From the NCBI GenBank assembly GCA_004151065.3, contig NWUY0304921117.1:1-19107 (forward strand): 19,107 nt of DNA. The letters are read 5' to 3'. How positions within the stretch are numbered: position 1 is the first letter of the stretch; every line of letters starts with the position of its first letter. The notes beneath the pieces were generated by a model that was not told where the DNA came from, ran no database searches, and saw only the letters and a list, made by a program, of their open reading frames with translations. Source of the DNA: Larix sibirica. Lineage: Eukaryota > Streptophyta > Pinopsida > Pinales > Pinaceae. A program made the position numbers and the translations under genes. This document shows, one piece after another, positions 9,593-18,890 of this stretch.

Positions 9593-9776
9593 TCCCCGTG
9601 TTGAGCCAGTTTTACCCCCCCCACATTGTATGGGGTATTTTATCCAGTCGAAGGCCTTGCTAGGCAGGTTATACTTCGAGTATGATAGCTTTGATGACAT
9701 CTTTTTATAGGTGGATGAGGGTGTGAAAATCCTTCCCCTCTAACAAGGGCTACAGTCATTCAGAGCGAAGCCATCA

Positions 9777-10225
9777 CTAAACAAATGTAGGTATAGCTCA
9801 ATTCCTAAGTATTATCGTCCTTTGAATAGTTTTGGGAATGGACGACCTTGACCCAATATATGACTTTTTTTTATAGGTGCTGCTACTTATGCTCGATGAT
9901 TTCCAATGGTTCGATGATAATTTTTTTTCTATTTCTTGAATTAGTCTAACAGAAAAGTCCAACACATGACCTGGATCATAAACATATTTATTTAGTCGAG
10001 ACACTTGGAAAACATCATGAATTTATATATGTGGTAGTAAAGTCAATTTGTAAGCCATAGCCCCTATATACGCCAAAATATTCAATGTCCATAATTTATA
10101 AAAACTTCTTTTTGGTCTAACTCTTAGAAACACTTTTTATCCAATGTGGAAATTGATCTGTGTTCTTCTTTTGTTTGCATAGCTTTTTGTCTATCTTGGG
10201 CAGTCTTCAAGTTTTTCTATACTTG
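9777..10225 (-). pseudogene. Integrase C-terminal remnant of a chromovirus-like gypsy element
   Basis: Integrase inserts retroelement cDNA into host DNA, and its C-terminal part binds DNA and, in chromoviruses, ends near a chromodomain-like segment. Here the minus strand reads KNLKTAQDRQKA, then after decayed sequence GAMAYKLTLLPHI and DVFQVSRLNKYVYDPGHVLD. This corresponds to the widespread plant motif in which 'VFHVS.L.KYV.DP.HVLD' follows the integrase barrel. After another frame change VKVVHSQNYSKDDNT appears, then a stop and EL, matching the 'VKV.W....EE.TWE' tail. Stops and at least three frame changes show it is dead. It belongs to a different lineage from the integrase at 15700-16135. 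The catalytic core lies outside the recognisable part. Confidence 0.75.
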
Positions 10226-10259
10226 TTTTATCATGCCTTATGTTACCCCTCATTTATAC

Positions 10260-13200
10260 ATGAAGCTTACACTTATGGTTTTCATCAAAAACCATGCAGA
10301 TTACATGATTATAAGATGGATGGTGGGGCGATGCATTTATGTTTCTCAACACTTCCCTTGTGGCTCGTTCTGACTGCCTCAGTTTTGATCCTAAGTTGAA
10401 AGGTTCAATACTTTTTAGGTGTGCGATGCCTAGAGTAAACATGTTTATGCATTTTATCAGTTTGTTGCCCATTCAGAGCTTAGCAAGATCTCCAGTAATT
10501 GTCACTTTATATAGTAGGATGGTTATTGGATGCATTTAAAAGATGTTACATGAAAGTTATCTTTATTATTTTTATATAATTGGTTAGGAGGGTTTACTCC
10601 ACATGGTCCCTATTGGTGTATTCGATAATCACTTATGGCAAACTTTTGACCTGGAGGGGATAATTATTTTAGTCTAGTGATCCAGTGCCCTAGCAGGTAT
10701 GGAGGTATCTCATGATGTTATCACTTGTAGACCGGGGGACCTTTTGGAGGTGAGCGCTTAGCATCTTACCCATGATTTTCATATTGAATTGGATGCAAAA
10801 ATTATATTCTACGTGATCAAACAACTTGGTGAGCTTAGCATGTTAGCGCCCTAATCATATGGGTGACATTACACACATGGATAGGTTAATCATCACATGG
10901 ACCACATCCTTACATGCATCTAGGCCTAAAAAACAAGCAGGAAGAGATCAGGACCCAACAGGCCACCTTTATAAAAGAAACAAAAAAACACATAAACTCA
11001 TGGGCACAGTTGGTTATACTAAAGGATAAAGCCCACCCCCCCTCTGGTGGTAGTTGAGGAAGTAGTGCAAGCTAAGCTCATGGACGAGCATACAAGGATA
11101 ACTATATAATTGAACCTCAAAGTAAGGGGGCTCCCTCCTTCACGCCAAGTTGGGGCTTCTTTCCGATGCCACCTTACTTTAGCACACCTACTTTTGGTAG
11201 TGACCACTCGAGTTATTGGCCTTTAATCTATTGATTAAATTCCAGATTTGGCTTACAGTCGGGGATAGGGATTCAGTGGGACTTTGGCTCTGTACGGATG
11301 GTGCGTAGGAGAACGTTAAGGTCATATTGTTGGGAGGCGTACGGGGATGTGGTTATACAGGTGGGGGAATAGTGGGCTGTTCGCGTATAGGAATACGGTT
11401 ATTAATGTTAGTAGTGACTGTCGATGGTGCCGGGCGTAACGGAAATGCCAAAAAGACCTACGGGCGGTGAATGTCGGAGGAATGTCGGAGGTAAGAGAGT
11501 TAAGTAAGCATGTTGGCCTCATTGAACGCGACGTTAGCAACCAGTGCATCGATGACCCGGAACCACCAGCACTAGCAGTTGTTTACCTTGAATCATTTGA
11601 TCTTGTCGAAGAACCAGTCGACCCAGTGCCAGGTAATTCACCAATTGATCTCACGGAAGCAAGGGCAAAGGACCCACCACCAAAGGCATAGGTCGAAAAG
11701 CTAGATCTATATACGATATATCCATTTCGAAAAAACAAAATAGTCCATTTACCCCGAACCCATTGAAGTTGCCCGGGAGTCCCCAGCATCTGAGTAAGGT
11801 GCAGGAGAGAAGGAAGCAGGGGAGGGTGCACGTAAAGCAATCATATCTCATTTCCCTAATAAAATTATATTATTTATAACGATACATATTACTGTGAGTG
11901 TATTGCATTAATCACACATTGAATGATACATTCTCTGGCCCCGTAAGGAATCGATAAGTACTTTGGTGATCGCGCCGCAGGTATTTATAAGATTCTAAAT
12001 GTAGGGGATTTTTCTCGTGAAAAGATACTTTGAGTAAGGTTATCGCCTTTGAGTACAAGCAAATAGAATATATCCAATCTAAGGCAAGGAGGGGACTCTC
12101 TATCAAGGGCTTCGCTCCATGTTCTGTCAATCTATCTCTTCCTCTTCCTAAGCTCCTGGCCTTTAGAGATAATTTGCTAGAATAGTTATTAAGGAGGGGA
12201 CCTAATGGCCCGATATATCCTCAAATGGTCACTTCCGGGCAACGAATGAAAAAAATCGATGTCCAGCCAGTACTGGTCTTGGTTAGGACTACTACTAACT
12301 TACTGGTTAGTTAATTTATTAGTTAGTGAAGGTCTTGGTTAGTGCAGGTATTGTATTACTTGCCACTATCGGTCGGGCACTGACTCTTCGTTCGGTCGAG
12401 CTACACTTACTTTTGGTTAAGGCTTGCTTATGAGCTTGCTGGAATTCCTAACTTACATTTCAGTATTTTATGCTCTGTTCGATTACAATATCCTTTTAAG
12501 ACGTAGTTATAAGTACACCATGAAGGTAATTGCCTCCTCGGTATTTGACATTGTGATGCTTCCAGTCATGATGGAAAATAATCACTTTAGATAAGCTTAC
12601 TTATTACAAATATCACTCGACCAACAACTTTGACAGTGTCTTAACTGTTGTCAGAGCCAATAAAACTCTCTCATCCTACATAGAGATGGGCCCAAGAGTT
12701 TTTAAAGACTCCTTACTATTGTGGGCACAAAAAGGCTCACCACAAAAAGTTTACCCTTTAGGATCCACTCTAATACGCACTATCACGTCCTTGGAATAAG
12801 TACCATGTGCATCATCTACCACGTCTAGTATGTCATCCACATGTGAATTACCAGGTTATCCATCAGGAATGGCCAATCTATCCCCCACCTAGTGATACCC
12901 ATCACTTAGATTCCCTTCCTCTTCCCACCTCCCAATGTCATCAGGACTCCTATGATGCCCACACTTGCTCTTCCTAGACTCACTTTATGGATACTTGTAT
13001 GGTAGTTTTTCCTTCCCTACTCACACATTTTATTGGAACCATCAACACACTTATTCTTCAATACCATCACCCTTTCTAGTGTCCCACCTCATATACATTG
13101 GAGCTTTCATCGACACCCATTGTGCTAACCAAGACTGAGAAAGATAGTGGCAAGAACAATAAAGAGGGGGGCACCATTACCCCTAGGTTTTTCATAGACA

Positions 13201-13700
13201 CCCAGACCACCACTCGCATTTGGATTGCACCTCCTTGTACCCTTTGTGACACAAAAATCCATGCCACCAACCTTTTACCTATGCTCTTAGAGTTGCAGAA
13301 CATTATACACAATTTGACCCCAAAATCATCTACCAAAGTGTGTAATGCAAGATTTTACACCAACTACCCATGCAGTCCATGATGATTCACCCCCACATTG
13401 ATGACAATTAGCATGTGTTGCCTCCCCCATACATGAAACCATAGACTCCTCTGCTATGATTGATCACATCTCTTCATTGGTAGGTTATATGAATTGAAAT
13501 GACTCTTCATTTTCATCTAGCATTTACATTGGCCCACCTCCATCTGGTGTACAATAAACCTTTCCCTGGCTGGAATCTCATTAAACTTGTGTCGTTTCCA
13601 TGTTAGTAGGCTATTTTCCTATGAACAACCCATCCCATACATACTGAGTTACATATGCAAGTAACATTCAATCAACAACTTCTTTAACCATATAACATTA
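10260..13700. other. Stretch without recognised genes
   Basis: Short frames at 10146-10540 on both strands overlap each other and show no family features. Between 11230 and 11840 base composition becomes more GC-rich and one acidic frame is open (listed separately). At 12260-12360 the words ggtcttggttag and ttactggttagtt recur. From about 12480 the plus strand may carry the decayed upstream part of the gypsy polyprotein recognised from 13715, but I found no motif before that point. Confidence 0.4.
11467..11691 (+). other. Unassigned acidic ORF of 75 codons
   Basis: I do not recognise this frame. It is rich in Asp, Glu, Pro and Val (for example DDPEPPALAVVYLES, then DLVEEPVDPVPGNSP), and its composition is more protein-like than most frames in the window. 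An in-frame ATG at 11482 is an alternative start. The DNA around it is more GC-rich than its neighbours and has several near-repeats of gaatgtcgga just at the start. It has no predicted membrane segment or known motif. It could be an exon piece, part of a retroelement, or chance. Confidence 0.2.
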
Positions 13701-13714
13701 TACCACTAGCTCTG

Positions 13715-14095
13715 GTGACCACATCTTTCATTCCGATGAAGACATCCTAGAAGCCATGACTGCTCCTAACTATCATTGGGATGATATGCATCATCATCCC
13801 TGCTTTTTACTAGAGGACACCTTCAAATCTCAAACCACTTCTGACCAATATACTTTATACCAAGGATTTGATTCCCCATGGCCATGTTGATTGGTTCAAT
13901 AGTGCCATCCATGCTTTTAACACCTTTGAGGAAGGAAGCATGGCTAATACTTCACCTATCATCATGATGGATATATTTGTTGCATCTAGTGTTACTGCAA
14001 CATTGTTCTTGGAGATTCCTAATTTATTGAAGAGGTCTTATCTTATAAAACACTTTGACAATAGTTTGACAATGTGTTCACCTGATCGTACTTAG
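13715..14095 (+). pseudogene. Gypsy pol segment upstream of reverse transcriptase
   Basis: One plus-strand frame reads SDEDILEAMTAPNYHWDDMHH. A second frame, open from 13868, continues with IPHGHVDWFNSAIHAFNTF and EEGSMANTSP. Together they resemble the linker between protease and RT in one group of plant Ty3/gypsy polyproteins. The link to RT is supported by the RT remnant that follows on the same strand. A frameshift near 13865 separates the two parts. Whether this belongs to the same family as the minus-strand gag at 3507-5118 is plausible but not shown. Confidence 0.5.
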
Positions 14096-14214
14096 ATATC
14101 CTTAGAATTAACCTTTCCATCGTCGAACACCATATTTACACATGGACAGATACATCTCCTATTTAGTAGAAAGAATTACCTCTCCATCCTTCCAAGGCTC
14201 CATCCATCAAACCA

Positions 14215-14700
14215 AATATAGAACAATATACCAATATAGGTTCATCTATCCCATCGCATACACATTATGGGGTTATATCCTTGTCCGTGTGAGCAAAAAG
14301 AAGGGAACCATTCACGTATGTATCAATTTTTAAGATTGGACCAAGCTTATCCTAGGGACAATTTACTTACTTCGTTTATTAACCAAGTCATTTACACCTA
14401 CACTGGCTAGGAGTCCCCTTCTTTTTATATATTTTTTCGAGGTACAACCAGATCTAGATCCTCCAATATGATTAGTATAAGATGGCTTTCACAACACCAT
14501 GGGGGACTTCTGCTAATAGCATTATGCCCTTTGGATTTAATAATTATAGATCCACTTTATAGCACACCATGTCCTATGTGTTCCATGATGTAGTTCACAT
14601 CATCCCAGCTTATATTGATGATCTCACCTCTTGCTTGACGAAATGGTCGCAACACCTTTAATATCTCCACATTGTATTCATGTGGTTTTTATAAGTTGAT
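14215..14700 (+). pseudogene. Reverse transcriptase remnant with YIDD box
   Basis: RT copies retroelement RNA into DNA. The plus strand shows the expected RT blocks in order: KKKGTIHVCINF (the 'KKDG..R.C.DYR' block) at about 14297-14331, AYPRDN in a shifted frame, RYNQI, YKMAFTTPWGT (about 14480) and MPFGF. The YIDD catalytic box follows at 14611-14622, with FHDVVH just before it. Two catalytic aspartates are therefore still present. Stops include one after INF and one after RSTL, and the frame changes several times. The first catalytic Asp block (usually 'F.D') is not clearly visible. This is a dead copy on the plus strand, opposite to the gag remnant. Confidence 0.8.
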
Positions 14701-15149
14701 AATACAACATACACTTGAATCCCCTCAAAATTGTCTTCTATGCTATGGTCATCCACCTCTCATTATTCATTAGCTCTGAGTATAAATTCATCATTGGTCC
14801 ACTCAAATTCCAAGCCATCATTTCATTGCCTCCCCTATGGATTCAATGCTAATTGCAAAGTCTTCATGGTAAGGCCAACTTCTTGCATCGATTTGTTCTT
14901 GAGTATGCTACATGTGCCCACTGGTTTTTCTATATTTTATGTCAATATATTTAGTTTTGATGGGATGACTAATATCAACAGTATTTTGATGCATTAAAGT
15001 AGGCACTCAAATCCACATATTTTTTTTATATCCCCTGGCTTTGATAAGGGCTTCGCGCCTTTACATCATTGCCTTGGTTTTTACCGTCACTGGCATGTTA
15101 TTCCAACAAGAGTAGGCTGGTTGTGATAACATTATATACTATGTTAATA

Positions 15150-15440
15150 AGAACCTCTCGGGAACACCATTAAACTATAACCATAAAAAGACGTTAGCCT
15201 TGCTCGTGGTCCATTCAGTAAAAAACAAAAACTTAACTACTACATTCTTCTTTGTAAAGCCAAGGTGGTAGCAAAATTGAACCCCGTGCAGTACATACTA
15301 GGATGGAAATTTATCATTGGTAATTTCGCTCGAAGGGTCATTATCCTCTAGGAGTTTTACCTTTCATTTTATATACCCAAAATAAAGAAATCCTTGGCCC
15401 TCATTGAGTTAATCACTGATCTTTCGATGGGCATTGCAAA
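15150..15440 (+). pseudogene. RNase H remnant of gypsy pol
   Basis: RNase H removes the RNA strand during reverse transcription. The plus strand reads YYVNKNLSGTPLNYNHKKTLA, matching the 'YYVS..L...E..Y...EK..LA' block. A shifted frame then gives KVVAKLNPVQYIL, NFARRVIIL and EFYLSFYIPKIKKSLAL. These match the end of the RNase H domain in this plant gypsy group, where the alignment passes through a 'PVQY' turn and a 'KKSL' segment. A TAG stop separates IIL from EFY. The roughly 450 bp between the RT box and this block is heavily decayed. Confidence 0.7.
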
Positions 15441-15699
15441 TCCACCCCTTAATAACACATTACTTTATGGACATTTGTTTATTATTTCATTGAAGGACCC
15501 CTGGTATTATGGCATATTAACCTATCCCCACACATAGAAATTTGGTCAACATATTTCATGCGAATATCGTTAGTGCATCCATCATTAGGTACCTAATTAT
15601 CTCCTCATCAGATACATTCTTTATTGGCGAGGAGCCAACACCAGTATATGTTGGTGCCTATCTCACAAAGAGGCCAAGAGGGTCCTTAATAACTACCAT

Positions 15700-16135
15700 A
15701 GTGGTGCTTACGCTGTCCATTTATTAGGAATAACCACTATACGAAAAAGAATTTGTGTCAATTCTTTCTGGCCCTCCCTATTTCATGACTACATTCATGC
15801 AGTTAAGCGGTGTGTTAATTTCCAAATATCCACTTTTAAGTCATGATATCCACTAGCTCCTTTGCACTTAACTATCATTGTTAACCCTTCTACAAAGGGG
15901 GATCAACTTCATGGGGTGCCAAACTATATTTAGTGGGGGTCACAAGTACAACATCATAGTTGTTTATTATTTAACTAAGTGAGTAGAGTCATGCCAACTT
16001 TTGAAAACAAGTCCAACAGATCTACCTACTTTTTATTTCACCATGTTGTCACTGGCTTCGGTGTCCCCAAGTAGTTGGTCTCCATGATCTGAATTAGATC
16101 CATAAAATAATAGGCTATCGGTTCAAGTTACTTCA
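15700..16135 (+). pseudogene. Integrase zinc-binding and core remnant
   Basis: From 15703 the frame reads GAYAVHLLGITTI, FWPSLFHDYIHAVKRC and then VNFQ, the HHCC zinc-binding domain of gypsy integrase. The second Cys of the CxxC pair appears as Phe. From 15941 HKYNIIVVYYLTK corresponds to the start of the catalytic core. The first catalytic Asp is Tyr here, one G-to-T change away. A shift to the frame starting at 15991 gives MPTFENKSNRSTYFL, then VVTGFGVPK, followed by a stop. The remnant fades after about 16135. Missing Cys and Asp and several stops show it is inactive. It follows RNase H as expected. Confidence 0.78.
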
Positions 16136-16159
16136 AGACTCAATGAATAAAGAGGACTA

Positions 16160-16335
16160 GCTACAGAAGCAGAGTTCACAACTGTGGATGAGGTAGGAGA
16201 TAGGGTTTATGGCATGAAGGGCCCCATGCCATTCCGATTGGTATCCATACCAGGCTATGGGTGGTTCATTCCATGCTTCTTCGTGTTTGCCCAAATGTCA
16301 TCCCATTGAGATAGAGAGGGTGGGGGATAGGGCAT
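16160..16335 (-). other. Possible Pro/Asn-rich Gag N-terminal fragment
   Basis: From an ATG at 16335 the minus strand reads MPYPPPSLSQWDDIWANTKK, then a stop, then a Met/Gly/Asn-rich stretch. Pro-rich N-termini with a Trp-Asp segment occur in some plant gypsy Gag proteins. It is antisense to the adjoining integrase remnant, which would require a second element or an inversion. Evidence is composition only. Confidence 0.2.
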
Positions 16336-16489
16336 ATGCAATTTTTTGTTATAACTTTGAAATAGCAGTATTAAACTCTTATATAAGTCAAAAAAAAATA
16401 GGTGGCTTACTTAATCAATGAATTACTTACTTACTTAATTAATTACGGGAGGCTAAAAAGCAAATAAATGGGCTTAAGAGATTATAAGC

Positions 16490-17495
16490 AGAGCTTCACC
16501 TTCACCAATTGAAGTTTCTCCAGCATAAGCATAGGAAGTTTCAGTCGATCCAGAACCAATTGATTCAGTTGACTTAGTTTACTTCATTGCAATTAATTAT
16601 TATATTAAGGCTTTGTAAAAGCACTATATCGCTCAGCAGCAGCCCTCTCAATTTGAGAGTCAAAACTCGCAGCATTCCTTTAACTAGCGACAGATCCTGT
16701 GGCGGAGTCCTTAGTTCCCTAGAAATAAGCAGAGAAAAAAAGTAGGAGCAGATATATGTTGTTGCATATTAAGTTTAGCCGCCTATTGGCCGAGCAAAAG
16801 CCGTATGGGCATTGGCTTCTTCTTTGTAAACATGGACAAGGGTAGCAGCAGTTTGAAAGCCAGTTCTTTATTCAACGCTTTCAGTTTAAGCATAAGAGCA
16901 AGCAACACCAATTGCATTTGACCTGAAGCATCTGTTTAAGAACCCCTTATTTGCACGCGTTTCACTACCAATTTCATTTTAAGGACTAGGAGTAAAGGAG
17001 AGCTAGGATAGTATTGGCAGCTAGAGCATAGCCAGTTACGGGTTTCCCGCTACTATTGAATAATCGTTCAAGACTGCCTCGCCTGGCGTCCTTTCAATTT
17101 GGGAGCCATAGCTTATTGTTGATCCGTTAGTTGGCCGAGTGAAAGCAGCAATCAATTGCAAATGCAGTCAAAAGTGGTGCATCCAAAACCAGTGTAGCCA
17201 ACCAATAAAGTGCATCCGTTATATTTAATAAAATTGCACCTAATAATTAATGACAAAAGCGAGAGAAGGCCGGTATAAGCAGGAAAGGGGAAACCTTTTG
17301 GGCGATATAATTCCATATCCTACAGTTGCAGGTCGAGAGTAAGCTTCCCTTCCAACTCGAGATCTAAACCCATCAGTAGTATAGGAGCAACCCGCAAAGG
17401 TATTAGATACAGGGATGGCTACGGTTTGATTTTGTTGCCCTAGTAGCAGTGGAGATAGGAGCATAGGCAAATGTTAGAGCATAACTCTTAGATGG
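16490..17495 (-). pseudogene. Decayed low-complexity coding region, part 1
   Basis: Reading the minus strand and following frame changes, the segment gives a chain of Ala/Thr/Ser/Gly/Tyr-rich peptides. Examples are KSTESIGSGSTETSYAYAGE (16500-16570), SFDSQIERAAAERYSAF (about 16625-16675), SYGSQIERTPGEAV (about 17070-17115), VYKEEANAHTAFARPIGG (about 16780-16835) and FRSRVGREAYSRPATVGYG (about 17310-17370). The motif SQIER recurs about 435 bp apart, so the ancestral protein was probably internally repetitive. I do not recognise the family. The segment ends where the nad6-bearing chimera begins and resembles the region beyond it (18010-18890). A nuclear low-complexity or RNA-binding-like protein is possible, but this is inference. 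Confidence 0.4.
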
Positions 17496-17527
17496 CAGCA
17501 GATCCCGGAAAATAACAGATAGGAAAA

Positions 17528-17824
17528 ATGGATTATCTACTGGGTGATAAAGTGATGGAGGCTCGCGAATCAGACTCCTCTTTGGGGCCAGAAGCCATCC
17601 CTGTTGTTGGATCGAATCCCATTTTGATTTCCCGTGGTTATGATGTTGAATATGAAAATAGCAGAGATTCACGAAAAAGTATCGCGCTATCTACTTGGTT
17701 TTCGGTTTCAAGTCCTATTCTATTAGTAGCAATGATTGGGGCTACAGTACTTACTATGCATAGGACTACCAGGGTGAAGAGACAGGACGTATTTCGACAA
17801 AATGCGATTCCAAGAGAACTATAA
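17528..17824 (+). CDS. Chimeric ORF ending in the C-terminal part of NADH dehydrogenase subunit 6
   Basis: Nad6 is a membrane subunit of mitochondrial complex I. Residues about 55-94 of this 98-codon frame (about 17690-17809) read WFSVSSPILLVAMIGATV, then LTMHRTTRVKRQDVFRQNAI, which is the last membrane helix and the basic tail of plant Nad6. Intact plant Nad6 is about 200 residues, so most of the subunit is missing. The first 54 residues (starting MDYLLGDKVMEARES) are unrelated to Nad6 and not recognised. The frame ends PREL instead of the usual extended tail. Three differences from the edited plant protein (tcg at 17702, cct at 17714, aca at 17744) each become the usual Leu, Leu and Ile by C-to-U change, as expected for unedited mitochondrial DNA. 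I cannot tell whether it is expressed. Recombination chimeras of this type are common in plant mitochondria, and a nuclear mitochondrial insert is the alternative. Confidence 0.7.
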   Translation: MDYLLGDKVMEARESDSSLGPEAIPVVGSNPILISRGYDVEYENSRDSRKSIALSTWFSVSSPILLVAMIGATVLTMHRTTRVKRQDVFRQNAIPREL

Positions 17825-18009
17825 TTAGTAGGACAACAGGAGATCGGGGAGCAGGGGTAGCTTCTTTCAGTAATTACACCAATAATTTACAAGTGGATGA
17901 GAGAAAAGTGTGAGAGCATTGTTACTAAATGATAATGAAAGTGTATAGATTCCTCCTAATACACCTGTAGTGTTGACTACTACACCATCACAAGTTTTCC
18001 ACTACCTTT

Positions 18010-18890
18010 TATTGACTCAGGAAATAAAGTAGTTCCAGTGCCAGCAGCAGATGTAGAGTCAGTAGGTTTTGCAGTAGTTGAAGTGGCACCAGCAGCAGGT
18101 GTTTACCCATCAGCATCAGCAGCTAAGGCATAAGCAACGGAATAAGCATAGATATAGATACAAGCAGGAAAAGCATGAACAGGCCTAGGTTAATAAGTTC
18201 CAGATCGATACCCATAGCCATAAGCTACAGAAGCAAGGGTAGTTTAAGCATACGTTGACGTATATTAAACAGAAGTAGATCCAGCAGCATCATCAATAGC
18301 AGCTTATCCAGTATAAGATCTAGTAGCAGTTAGTTAAGCATACCTATACCTAGAAATATCCAGAGAAATACCCATAACCAGTTGTTTCAGGTGGTGAAGA
18401 ACGAGACCCAGATCTAGATCGAACAGTAGTTTCAGTCACATATACAGATCCAAATCCATACGCAAAAGCAGTAGCATATCCAGATTGAGAGCTTGAAGCA
18501 TAAGCATATCTACTAGCACCATCAGTAGCATATCTAGCAGCTTATCCAGTGGACTCAGCAGCATACCTATACCTAGTTGCAGTGAATGATCCGACAGTAG
18601 ACTATGTTGGTTCATCAGTTTATTCTGTTGATCCAGTCGGTTAAGCAGTCGATTGAGCTGTTGACCAATACTAAGCAGTTTACTAAGCACCAGTAGTAGC
18701 AGTTCCTGACCTAGCACCAGTAACACCAGTAGTAGACCTAGCATCAGCTTATCTCGCAGTAGCAGCACGAGTAGCTTATTTACTACCAGCACTAGCAGCG
18801 GCATAATTAGTTTAAGCTTATGATCTAGCACCAGTAGTAGATACAATAGCAGCACGAGCAGCAAGGTAAGCAACAGAGTTGTGGTTGCTT
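18010..18890 (-). pseudogene. Decayed low-complexity coding region, part 2
   Basis: In one minus-strand frame from about 18862 to 18355, and in a second frame from there to about 18010, codons are strongly limited to NCT, GGN, TAT and AGA types. They give Ala/Thr/Ser/Gly/Tyr-rich peptides such as STTGVTGARSGTATTGA, RYATDGASRYAYASSSQSG and TTVRSRSGSRSSPPETTGYG. About 18 stops occur, all TAA or TAG and none TGA. Most fall in contexts such as gct-taa-act where Gln (caa or cag) would fit. The 57-codon run from 18540 to 18355 is free of stops. The family is not recognised. The Leu-rich 145-codon frame over 18436-18873 is a shift-frame shadow of this region. Confidence 0.45.

Larger units (their letters stand above)
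9060..9628 (-). mobile_element. Probable 3' LTR or 3' region of a gypsy element
   Basis: On the minus strand this lies about 150 bp past the integrase C-terminus remnant at 9777-10225. It starts after a run of eight G (plus-strand c at 9615-9622), a possible polypurine tract for plus-strand priming. The stretch is AT-rich and non-coding, and contains the same palindromic element twice (9124-9146 and 9569-9592). The outer end is not defined and no second LTR is present in the window. Confidence 0.35.

Noticed and set aside
10146-10540. Several overlapping short frames on both strands
   Set aside because: They overlap each other in different frames, contain no recognised motif and lie just beyond the recognisable integrase remnant.
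17578-17630. Possible tRNA T-arm (ggatcgaatccc)
   Set aside because: The T-loop-like word is not accompanied by matching acceptor, D or anticodon arms in the flanks.
18436-18873. 145-codon Leu-rich frame on the minus strand
   Set aside because: Its Leu runs come from reading gct/act/tat-type codons one base out of phase. The neighbouring frame gives varied Ala/Thr/Ser/Gly/Tyr peptides and continues beyond the ends of this ORF.
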